NCBI GenBank assembly: GCA_964472305.1
Contig: CAYYJR010000012.1
Location: 1 to 64,000 of the forward strand
Origin: CAYYJR01 sp964472305
GTDB taxonomy: Bacteria; Armatimonadota; Hebobacteria; CAIYQO01
Reading direction: 5' to 3'
Length of the DNA stretch: 64,000 nt
Part shown: piece by piece, positions 17,686-24,483 of the stretch
How the letters are laid out: each line of letters opens with the position of its first letter
Position numbering within the stretch: the stretch's first letter is position 1
Program-made: the position numbers and the translations under genes
Notes under the pieces: generated by a model
The model's input: the letters and a program-made list of their open reading frames with translations, nothing else
Told to the model about the DNA's origin: nothing
Database searches by the model: none

Positions 17686-17811
17686 TTACGCGGACGCGCA
17701 CAACCGATCGAGGTGCGGCGTGCGAATCACCGGATTGCCCAGTGCGCCGATGGTGTCGGCGCGCTGCTGATCGGTGAACATGAGCAAAATATTCGGTGGT
17801 CGTGCGGCCAT
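17686..17811 (-). pseudogene. truncated sulfatase (first 41 codons only)
   Basis: The minus strand encodes a 41-residue peptide starting MAARPPNILLMFTDQQRADT and continuing GALGNPVIRTPHLDRL before a TAA. This is the exact N-terminal signature of alkaline-phosphatase-superfamily sulfatases (PNIL-x3-TDQQR, then the TPxLDRL helix). A functional enzyme needs some 450 more residues, including the C/S-x-P-x-R formylglycine site, and none follow in any frame. The start is 12 bases after the GHL glycosidase stop with GAGGGAG between them, so it was the second gene of that operon. The homology ends abruptly near 17690, which looks like a deletion or rearrangement junction. Confidence 0.85.
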
Positions 17812-17823
17812 GCTGCTGCTCCC

Positions 17824-18819
17824 TCACACCTGCCGCAATGCAGCCAGGTCAGCGTCGGTGAGATAGGGGTATTCAAAAAGAGTGATGCCTTCAACGCCGG
17901 ATTCCAGCACGCCGTGCACGTGTGCCATAAAGCGCGCGGTGGTCATGCTGGCGGGACGCAACAATCCCTGCCAATGATGGCATCCCGACGTGCCGGCGAG
18001 CGCGGCGACGTTGTTGCGCGCCCATTTCGCGGCGATCAGCGTGCTGGGCGAGTAATTCATCGGAAAGACATAGTCGAGCAACCCGTCGCGCACCCACGCT
18101 TCCCAATCCTGCGCGATATCCTGCAAACCGCCGGGATAATAGTGAAAGACCGCCGCCGACAGCTCCTTGCCGCCCCGGCGCGACGCCGCGCGGATGCGCG
18201 TCACAAATTGTGTGATCGGCGCGCAGCGCCAGCGAATCCAGGCATCCATGTCCTGTGCCGCGGCATCGTTCCAGGTGAACAATTTTAACGCCAGCAGGTC
18301 ACCGCCGGTCTGCGCGTGGTAGTCGCGCTGACAGAAGTCGCAGTAGCACAATCCTGACGAACTGCGGATATAATCCAGATGTACGCCGGCGATAGGGTAG
18401 TTGTCGATTAACTCCTGATAGATTGCCGCCTCATAATCCTGCACCTCCGGGCGATGCGGGCAGGCCCAGCGGAACTGCGCTTCGCTGGCGGGCAGCTCAG
18501 GGCCCGTCGCCGCGGCCCATTCCGGGTGGGCATCGAGCAGTCGGCTGTCCGCCCCCTCGGGGAAGACGCAGCACCACGCGTGCACGTTGAGCCCCACCGC
18601 GTTGGCTTCTTCAGCCAGCACCCGCAACGGGTCCCAACTTTGGTACTCCGCGCGCACCTTCGCTACGGTGCTGTGATAATCGACAATGCCCGTCACCTGC
18701 TTTACGCAGGGGATGAGCAGGTCGAATCCCGCGTCCGCCAACCGATGCGCGATCCCGCGCACCGCATCCGCCGTCGAGGGCAATTTGTGCAGCCAGACGG
18801 CTTTACTGATTTGCGTCAT
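17824..18819 (-). CDS. GHL-type putative glycoside hydrolase (TIM barrel)
   Basis: A 331-residue cytosolic protein with alpha/beta-barrel motifs of the hypothetical glycosyl hydrolase (GHL6/GHL10) group: AVWLHKLPSTADAVRGIAHRLADAGFDLLIP at the first strand, then VHAWCCVFP, VHLDYIRSSSGLCYCDFCQRDYHAQTG and VFPMNYSP. The Asp in HLDYIR is the likely catalytic acid by analogy with the family; the CYCDFC cluster may bind a metal. The substrate is unknown. It was followed by a sulfatase gene of which only a stump remains, so the original operon probably attacked a sulfated glycan. Confidence 0.75.
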   Translation of the reverse strand: MTQISKAVWLHKLPSTADAVRGIAHRLADAGFDLLIPCVKQVTGIVDYHSTVAKVRAEYQSWDPLRVLAEEANAVGLNVHAWCCVFPEGADSRLLDAHPEWAAATGPELPASEAQFRWACPHRPEVQDYEAAIYQELIDNYPIAGVHLDYIRSSSGLCYCDFCQRDYHAQTGGDLLALKLFTWNDAAAQDMDAWIRWRCAPITQFVTRIRAASRRGGKELSAAVFHYYPGGLQDIAQDWEAWVRDGLLDYVFPMNYSPSTLIAAKWARNNVAALAGTSGCHHWQGLLRPASMTTARFMAHVHGVLESGVEGITLFEYPYLTDADLAALRQV

Positions 18820-18853
18820 GGCAATCTCCCTTCATCTTCTGCGGCTTACCCGC

Positions 18854-19780
18854 TCACCGCGCGTCCGCGGCGGCGTCACGATAAGTGTCAGCCTGCCAGC
18901 TGTTGCCGTCGCTGCGCAGGCGGATGCGGCCGTTCACGTCGGTGCGCAGGATGCGGATGCCGCGGTCGCGCAGCCGAGTAAGCACCGATGGATGGGGATG
19001 GTGACCGGTCAGGTCGCCTCTACTGCTGATAACCGCCAGGTAGGGACGAACGGCATCAAGCAAGGCGGCGCTGGTGCCGTTGCGGCTACCATGGTGCGCC
19101 ACGGTGAGCACATCGGCGCGAAACGACGCCATGCGGGCCAGCAATGCTTGCTCGCCTTCAGTCTGCAGGTCGCCGGTGAAGAGCATGCGTGAGTGCCCGT
19201 ATTCCAGCAGGCAGACTAACGTATTATTATTGGAATCGGAATCGGTACCGACCAGCCAGCGGTCGCCGGGCGCCAGCATGCGCAGGCTCGTGCGGTGGTC
19301 CAGGTGAATGCGGTTGCCCGCGCGCACGCGAAATCGCGGTATATTGTGCGCCCGGGCGGTTTCCAACACCTGCTGGTATTGCGTGGTCTCGCAAGGCTGT
19401 TCGGGATCGAGCAGCATGCCGACCGGCAGTGCATCCATCACTGCCGGCAGCCCATTGACGTGATCGCTGTCCGGGTGGGTGAGGAGGATGGCATCCAGTT
19501 TACGCACGCCGAGGAGCATCAGGTTAGGTACCAGCACCCGCTCGCCCACATCGGGCACGCTGCGGCTGCCGCCATCCAGCAACATGGCATGCCCTGATGG
19601 CGCGCGGATGAGATAGCAATCGCCGTCGCCCACCGAGAGCGCCACCACCTCCAGCGGACGCGGCAGCAGGCAGAGCGCCCAGGCCCATGCGCCGATGGCT
19701 ATCGCGAGCAGCAGCAACAGCAACAGCCGCTCCGGCGCAATCCGATGCACCCACGCGGCCCACTTTTGCATGTGATCCAC
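18854..19780 (-). CDS. ComEC/Rec2-like metallo-beta-lactamase protein
   Basis: A 308-residue protein with one N-terminal transmembrane helix (LLLLLLLAIAIGAWAWALCLL) and an exported metallo-beta-lactamase domain. It has the ComEC C-terminal features: SVGDGDCYLI, DGGSRS, THPDSDHVNG (metal site), FTGDL, VAHHGSRNGTS and the final HHPHPSVLTRL. In ComEC this domain is thought to degrade the non-transported DNA strand. Here the ComEC channel and OB domains are absent, so this is a free-standing hydrolase, probably a nuclease or phosphodiesterase at the membrane. The GTG at 19780 is preferred because GGGAGGA lies nine bases upstream. Confidence 0.85.
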   Translation of the reverse strand: MDHMQKWAAWVHRIAPERLLLLLLLAIAIGAWAWALCLLPRPLEVVALSVGDGDCYLIRAPSGHAMLLDGGSRSVPDVGERVLVPNLMLLGVRKLDAILLTHPDSDHVNGLPAVMDALPVGMLLDPEQPCETTQYQQVLETARAHNIPRFRVRAGNRIHLDHRTSLRMLAPGDRWLVGTDSDSNNNTLVCLLEYGHSRMLFTGDLQTEGEQALLARMASFRADVLTVAHHGSRNGTSAALLDAVRPYLAVISSRGDLTGHHPHPSVLTRLRDRGIRILRTDVNGRIRLRSDGNSWQADTYRDAAADAR

Positions 19781-19953
19781 CGCTGCGCGTCCTCCCAACA
19801 AAATGACCGCCTGGTCGCGACCTGCGGATAGATTCGCGTTGCGATGAGGGATTCCCTGCCGGAGCCGCGCAAATGCGAAAGTTGATGCCGGGAGGCAATG
19901 ACGGACAGCTCGAACGGCTGGGAGATCAAGGACCAGCGCAGGTGCGGTGTCCG

Positions 19954-20376
19954 TTATTCCTTGGAAGCCTGCTCCTGGGTGATCTGGAAGATGCCCTGGC
20001 GTTCGGCGGTTTCGAAAAGCTGGTAGAGCAGTTCGCGCAGATGTTCCTGCCAGGAAGGTGACTCGCTGGCGATAACTTCCTCAATCACCAGCGCCTTGGA
20101 GTTTTGTCGTTCCATATACATGTCGAAGATGTTGGCGCTGTAATACACGTAGTGATCGACGAGTGAGAACACCCCGTAGGCAGGCGGGGTGAAGCGTCCG
20201 TAGAGGCGCCGGTGGGTCGCGTTGGCCTCCACGAGCAGCTTGACGATATCGCGGAATTCCTCTCCCTGCAGATTCGGCTCGCCGCACTCCGGGCAGAGCG
20301 TGACCGGCACCTGAAACGGCAGGAAAAAGGTATCACACTTCACGCACTGATAATCCTGATGGTAGTGCAGCGTCAT
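19954..20376 (-). CDS. CxxC zinc-ribbon protein of unknown function
   Basis: A 140-residue cytosolic protein. Two CxxC pairs (YQCVKCDTFF and TLCPECGEPN) in the first 35 residues form a zinc ribbon. The rest is helical, with EEFRDIVKLLVEANATHRRLYGRFTPPAYGVFSLVDHYVYYSANIFDMY in the middle. I do not recognise the family, although zinc-ribbon heads of this kind often bind nucleic acid or proteins. GGAGGAT lies eight bases before the ATG. It appears monocistronic. Confidence 0.75.
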   Translation of the reverse strand: MTLHYHQDYQCVKCDTFFLPFQVPVTLCPECGEPNLQGEEFRDIVKLLVEANATHRRLYGRFTPPAYGVFSLVDHYVYYSANIFDMYMERQNSKALVIEEVIASESPSWQEHLRELLYQLFETAERQGIFQITQEQASKE

Positions 20377-20754
20377 CGCGATCCTCCGGAAAATGGAGCG
20401 TCATCCGCTCCCCAGTACCATAACACACTTTTCCCCGTCGGACTGTTGTCGCATGTGCTGTGGAACGACATTCGACGTCCGTGTCACGTGGAGCAACCAT
20501 GATGCGCTGTTCGCGTGTGGTCATGGGCCCATCCTCCATGCGCTAATAGTAGCGTCCACCGGCGCAGCGGACCAGAAAAATTGCCTCCTCATCCATCGGT
20601 TATCTGCTAAATCACCCGCACAGATCGCGGCGGAAAGGATATCTCGTGACAACCGGCTACGCGAAGCAGGAAATCATCACGTTTCCCTGCATTGACAAGC
20701 CGGGAAAGTGAAGTATAGTAAAATCAATCTCTGTCAGGCAAAAGGGGGTATCCC
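20377..20754. other. 378-bp intergenic region
   Basis: It separates the divergent zinc-ribbon and tandem-repeat genes. A consensus promoter for the latter lies at its right end. A plus-strand open frame across 20393-20695 has no ribosome site and no recognisable similarity, and I regard it as chance. Nothing else is evident. Confidence 0.5.
20692..20719 (+). promoter_or_regulatory. strong sigma-70 promoter of the tandem-repeat protein
   Basis: A perfect TTGACA (20692-20697), a 16-base spacer and TATAGT (20714-20719). The leader is about 28 bases with an AGGGGG ribosome site. Confidence 0.8.
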
Positions 20755-21369
20755 ATGCTCACTGGACGATGGCTCGGCGTATTGTGCATGCTTATCACAC
20801 TGGCATGCGCCGTGGCATTGCGGGCGGCGGACGGTACAACCGAACCGACGAACGGCACGGTGACCGGCATCCTCACCGCTAAAGGCGCGGACTGGGTGGA
20901 AGTGCAGGCGGACGGCGCGAAAACCTCGGTGCGGTATATTCCGTATTGGCGCGGCGGCATGCCGCAGGATGGCGGCGGTTATGACAAGGCGATACTGGAC
21001 ACGTTAAAGCATGTCTACGTGCAGAACCGCGTCAAGCTGGTATGGGAGTTCCAGGAGCATAAGCGCATCGTGAGCATCGAGATGCTGCTCCCGGCAACGA
21101 AGGACGGCATCGTCACCGGCATCGTCACCGCCAAAGGCGAGAATTGGATTGCGGTGAAACCGGATAACGCCCCGGCGGAGCGCTACATGCCGCAGTGGGT
21201 GGGCGGTCTGCCGAAGGACGGTGGTGGGTTGAACAAAGAGATCCTCACCGCGTTCGCGGCGCTGAAAATCGGCGACCGCGTCGAGGTGAAGTGGCTCTAT
21301 AATGAGCGCAAACGCGCCCTGGATGTACGCAAGGTCGAAGCGCCGGCGACGCCACCAGCCGCGCAATAG
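20755..21369 (+). CDS. secreted protein with two tandem repeats, function unknown
   Basis: A 204-residue protein with a signal peptide (cleavage after about residue 24, LRAAD). The mature part consists of two copies of a module of about 75 residues: copy one GTVTGILTAKGADWVEVQAD...IPYWRGGMPQDGGGYDK and copy two GIVTGIVTAKGENWIAVKPD...MPQWVGGLPKDGGGLNK, each ending in a K/E-rich strand. The proline/alanine tail suggests a flexible end. I know no function for the module; it looks like a small beta-barrel. A consensus promoter suggests high expression. The LOG-family gene is convergent only four bases downstream. Confidence 0.85.
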   Translation: MLTGRWLGVLCMLITLACAVALRAADGTTEPTNGTVTGILTAKGADWVEVQADGAKTSVRYIPYWRGGMPQDGGGYDKAILDTLKHVYVQNRVKLVWEFQEHKRIVSIEMLLPATKDGIVTGIVTAKGENWIAVKPDNAPAERYMPQWVGGLPKDGGGLNKEILTAFAALKIGDRVEVKWLYNERKRALDVRKVEAPATPPAAQ

Positions 21370-21373
21370 CGCT

Positions 21374-22108
21374 TCACCCACGTTCGGGCGAGCCCATCGT
21401 CGCCAGATCGCGAAACGCTTCCAGCCGTCGTTGCTGTTCGGCGATGTTGGCCTGGATCAAGCGGACTTCCTGCGACATGGCGGCGATGGCCTGCTCGATG
21501 CTCTCCACCGAAGCGCAAGTGCTGGCGTCGCAATGGTTGATGATCGGATCGGCCAGCCCCTGACGCGCGGCCTGCCGGCGGGCGGCATCCACCTCGACCA
21601 GCGTGCTGATCAATTGGTCGGGATCCTCATCGTAGATCACCTGCGCGCCCGTCTCCTTCGCGATCACTTCCACCAGCGTGGAGACATGATCGGAAATGCC
21701 CCCGGTGCCCTTGAGCACGCCAATGAGCTTCCCTTCATCGTACGCGATGGAAAATTCGCCCAGCGTGCCGGAACGCCCGCCCACCAGCACCACGATGTCG
21801 CAACTGCGCACGCCGGTGATTTCGCGCCCCATCAATCCGGAGCCGGTGTAGATAATGACGTCGTAACCCTCCCACGGAGAGCCGTATTTGATGGTGTGCT
21901 CGGCGAAGTTGTGTCCGGGCGAGATGCCCACCGTCAACCCGCCCGCCGCCTTCGCGCCGCAGATGGCGTCGTGCGGCAGGCCTGGACAGGCGCCGGTGAC
22001 GATGATGCAATTGTGTTTGGCGATGGCCGCGCCCAGGTGGTACGACAATTCGCCGGCCTGCGGCGCATAGCCTGACACCGATCCCATGACTCCGATCATT
22101 GTTTTCAT
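21374..22108 (-). CDS. LOG/lysine-decarboxylase-like Rossmann protein
   Basis: A 244-residue protein of the TIGR00725-type branch of the LOG superfamily. It shows IGVMGS at the first strand, IVTGACPGLPHDA and the nucleotide-binding motif VGGRSGTLGEFSIAYDEGK, the variant of the PGGxGTxxE signature of cytokinin-activating phosphoribohydrolases. It therefore probably binds a nucleotide monophosphate; activity is unproven. The C-terminal 50 residues are predicted helical, with a QEVRLIQANIAEQQRRLEAF coiled-coil look. The ATG at 22108 is preferred because CAGGAG precedes it; an open frame upstream to 22357 overlaps glmU. Confidence 0.82.
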   Translation of the reverse strand: MKTMIGVMGSVSGYAPQAGELSYHLGAAIAKHNCIIVTGACPGLPHDAICGAKAAGGLTVGISPGHNFAEHTIKYGSPWEGYDVIIYTGSGLMGREITGVRSCDIVVLVGGRSGTLGEFSIAYDEGKLIGVLKGTGGISDHVSTLVEVIAKETGAQVIYDEDPDQLISTLVEVDAARRQAARQGLADPIINHCDASTCASVESIEQAIAAMSQEVRLIQANIAEQQRRLEAFRDLATMGSPERG

Positions 22109-22151
22109 GTGTGCCGCGTCTCCTGGTAAGTTATTCCACAGTTGTTCGCTT

Positions 22152-22180
22152 ATACTACCGCGCGGCAGGTGAGAAGGCAA
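22152..22180 (-). promoter_or_regulatory. promoter of the LOG-family gene
   Basis: On the minus strand TTGCCT (22180-22175), a 17-base spacer and TAGTAT (22157-22152). It is back-to-back with the glmU promoter, the two -35 boxes being 21 bp apart. Confidence 0.5.
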
Positions 22181-22201
22181 GCGACACCCGCGACGGGCGC
22201 G

Positions 22202-22231
22202 TTGACAGCCGAAAGGGACGCGGAGTACCAT
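22202..22231 (+). promoter_or_regulatory. promoter of glmU
   Basis: TTGACA (22202-22207), an 18-base spacer and TACCAT (22226-22231). The leader is about 25 bases and contains GGAAGGAG. Confidence 0.6.
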
Positions 22232-22262
22232 TATCCACGGAGTCAACCGGAAGGAGCCTCTC

Positions 22263-23621
22263 GTGAACACACCAGTCGTCGCCGTCATTCTCGCCGCCGG
22301 CAAAGGCACGCGCATGCGATCGTCACGCGCCAAAGCGCTGTTTCCGCTGTGCGGCAAGCCGCTGGCGTTTTACCCCATTCACGCCGCGCGTCAGGCCGGC
22401 ATCACACGTGTGGTGATGGTCGTCGGCCACCAGGCCGACAAAGTGCGCGAAGTGGTGGGCGACGGTGTCGAGTACGCGCTGCAGCAACCGCAACACGGCA
22501 CTGGCCACGCCGTGATGTGCGCGGAAGAGGCGTTGCGCGGCTTCACCGGCGCGGTATGGGTGCATAACGTGGATACGCCGCTCATCCCGCCGGAACTGAT
22601 TGCCGAGCACCTGCGCACCCATCTCGAACAGCAGAACGCCGCCACGCTGCTTACCGTGCATGCGAAGTATCCCGGCAGCTACGGGCGCATCCTCCGCTCG
22701 CCGTCCGGCCATGTCACCCGCATTGTGGAATATCGCGATGCCACCCCCGACGAACAGGCTATCGACGAGGTGAACGTCGGCAGCTACGTGTTTTCCGCAC
22801 CGCTGCTCTTTGACATGCTGCGCGAGCTCACCCCCAACAACGACCAGGGGGAATATTACCTCACTGACGTGGTGGAGCGGTTAAACACCCGCGGCGAGCG
22901 AGTGGGCGCGGTGGTAGCCCCCAATGAGGAGATGACGGCGGGGATCAATGACCGCGCGCAACTCGCCGAATCGGAGGCGGTGCTGCGCGCCGACATTCGC
23001 AGCCGGCACATGCGCAATGGCGTCACGCTGCTTGACCCGGCTTCTACCTTCATCGATGAGGAAGTGGAGATCGGCCAGGATACCACCATTCATCCCTTCA
23101 CCATCATCGGTGCGGGTACGCACATCGGCAGCGATTGCGTCATCGGGCCTTCCACCCAGTTATACGGAGCGATTCTCGAGGATCACGTCGAAGTGCTTAG
23201 TTCGCGCATCGAGCTGAGCACGGTACGCACCGGCGCCCGCGTCGGACCTTTTGCCCGCCTGCGCGCGGGGTGCGATATCGGCCCCGGCGCCGCCATCGGC
23301 AACTATTCCGAGTTGAAGAATACCCGCGTGGGCGCGCGCAGCCGCGTACATCATGTCGGCTACCTGGGTGATACCACGCTGGGCGAAAACGTAAATATCG
23401 GCGCTGGCACCATCACCTGCAACTTCGATGGCGTCAGCAAATACCCCACCACTATCGGCGACGACGCCTTCATCGGCAGCGGCAACCTCATTGTTGCGCC
23501 CATCGAGATCGGCGACGGCGCCCTGACCGGTGCCGGCTCCGTCGTCACCCATGACGTCCCCGCCGGCAAAATCGCCTACGGCGTGCCCGCCCGCGTGATG
23601 CGCGACCGCAAGATGGAGTGA
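22263..23621 (+). CDS. glmU: bifunctional GlmU uridyltransferase/acetyltransferase
   Basis: GlmU makes UDP-N-acetylglucosamine from glucosamine-1-phosphate, acetyl-CoA and UTP, feeding peptidoglycan and glycolipid synthesis. The 452-residue protein has the N-terminal pyrophosphorylase motif VILAAGKGTRMRS and QHGTGHAV with the NVDTPLI metal-site region, and a C-terminal left-handed beta-helix of hexapeptide repeats including the conserved GNYSELKN, HVGYLGD and NIGAGTITCNFDG catalytic stretch. Length matches the family. The GTG start follows GGAAGGAG. It shares its promoter region with the divergent LOG gene. Confidence 0.96.
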   Translation: MNTPVVAVILAAGKGTRMRSSRAKALFPLCGKPLAFYPIHAARQAGITRVVMVVGHQADKVREVVGDGVEYALQQPQHGTGHAVMCAEEALRGFTGAVWVHNVDTPLIPPELIAEHLRTHLEQQNAATLLTVHAKYPGSYGRILRSPSGHVTRIVEYRDATPDEQAIDEVNVGSYVFSAPLLFDMLRELTPNNDQGEYYLTDVVERLNTRGERVGAVVAPNEEMTAGINDRAQLAESEAVLRADIRSRHMRNGVTLLDPASTFIDEEVEIGQDTTIHPFTIIGAGTHIGSDCVIGPSTQLYGAILEDHVEVLSSRIELSTVRTGARVGPFARLRAGCDIGPGAAIGNYSELKNTRVGARSRVHHVGYLGDTTLGENVNIGAGTITCNFDGVSKYPTTIGDDAFIGSGNLIVAPIEIGDGALTGAGSVVTHDVPAGKIAYGVPARVMRDRKME

Positions 23622-23635
23622 CCATACGGGTTTAT

Positions 23636-23670
23636 GCCTGCCCCGCACCTGCACACGGTGGGGTGCAGGC
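23636..23670 (+). terminator. hairpin after glmU
   Basis: A 14-bp stem with two mismatches (GCCTGC arms at 23636-23641 and 23665-23670 plus inner pairs) and a 7-base loop. No T-tract follows. Confidence 0.4.
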
Positions 23671-23771
23671 AACAGTCCGATTGAGCTGTTCATCCGGCGC
23701 TGGCGCGACGGAACGGTTGGGGTGATGGGGGGGCCGAAGGCTGGCGTGCATGGAAGACCGTTGTTTTCCGG

Positions 23772-23801
23772 TTGTCGTTCCCCGCGAAAAGTTGCTAGAA
23801 T
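23772..23801 (+). promoter_or_regulatory. promoter giving a leaderless metW-like mRNA
   Basis: TTGTCG (23772-23777), an 18-base spacer and TAGAAT (23796-23801). The GTG start is six bases after the -10 box, so the predicted first base of the mRNA is the first base of the gene. Confidence 0.6.
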
Positions 23802-23807
23802 AGGCAC

Positions 23808-24446
23808 GTGAGCAATATTGATGCACAACCGTTAATCACTTCGTCGGATTCCCGGCCGGATTTTGACATTATCGTGCGGCTGGTGACGCCGGGCGCGCGC
23901 GTGTTGGACCTGGGGTGTGGTGAAGGCGAACTGATAGAGCGGTTGGTGCGCGAGCGCAACGCACAGGCGCAGGGGGTGGACCTGCATCAACCCTCGGTCA
24001 CCACCTGCATCAGCAAGGGATTGAGCGTTTTCCATGGCGACCTGCACGAGGGATTGGCCGATCTGCGCGATAACTCCTTCGATTTCGTCATCCTCAGCCG
24101 CACGCTGCAACAAGTGCCCGACCCGGACGAGGTGATCCATGAGATGCTGCGCGTGGGCGCGCGGGCCATCGTCAGTTTCCCCAACTTCGCCTACTGGCGC
24201 ATCCGCCTGCACCTGCTGCGGCACGGCACGCTGCCGGTGTCGCCGGCGCTGCCGTATGCATGGTATAACACACCCAACATCCGCCTGATCACCATCGCCG
24301 ATTTCGAAAAGTTCTGCCGCGAACAGCACTTCGACATCCTGGAGAAAGTCGCCCTCAACATCGGCGACAGCACCCACCCGCGCCAGGTGCGCCACTACAC
24401 CGACTTGTTCGGCGAATACGGGCTGTTCGTGCTGGCGAAACGGTAA
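23808..24446 (+). CDS. MetW-like class I methyltransferase
   Basis: A 212-residue SAM-dependent methyltransferase-fold protein. Motif I is VLDLGCGEGELIERL, followed by AQGVDLHQ, VFHGDLHEGL, FDFVILSRTLQQVPDPDEVIHEMLRV and the MetW-typical VSFPNFAYWRIRLHLLRHGTLPVS and PNIRLITIADFEKFC. In Proteobacteria MetW works with the acyltransferase MetX in methionine synthesis; no metX is in the window, so its role is open. The GTG start has no Shine-Dalgarno and lies at the predicted transcription start. It is convergent with pcrA. Confidence 0.85.
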   Translation: MSNIDAQPLITSSDSRPDFDIIVRLVTPGARVLDLGCGEGELIERLVRERNAQAQGVDLHQPSVTTCISKGLSVFHGDLHEGLADLRDNSFDFVILSRTLQQVPDPDEVIHEMLRVGARAIVSFPNFAYWRIRLHLLRHGTLPVSPALPYAWYNTPNIRLITIADFEKFCREQHFDILEKVALNIGDSTHPRQVRHYTDLFGEYGLFVLAKR

Positions 24447-24483
24447 GCGCCGGACCGGTGGACTTTGCGCGTATTCATCTGCG

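Noticed and set aside
22109..22262. DnaA-box-like TTATCCACG and a similar TTATTCCACA in the LOG-glmU gap
   Set aside because: One near match and one with an extra base do not make an origin; the gap is filled by two divergent promoters.
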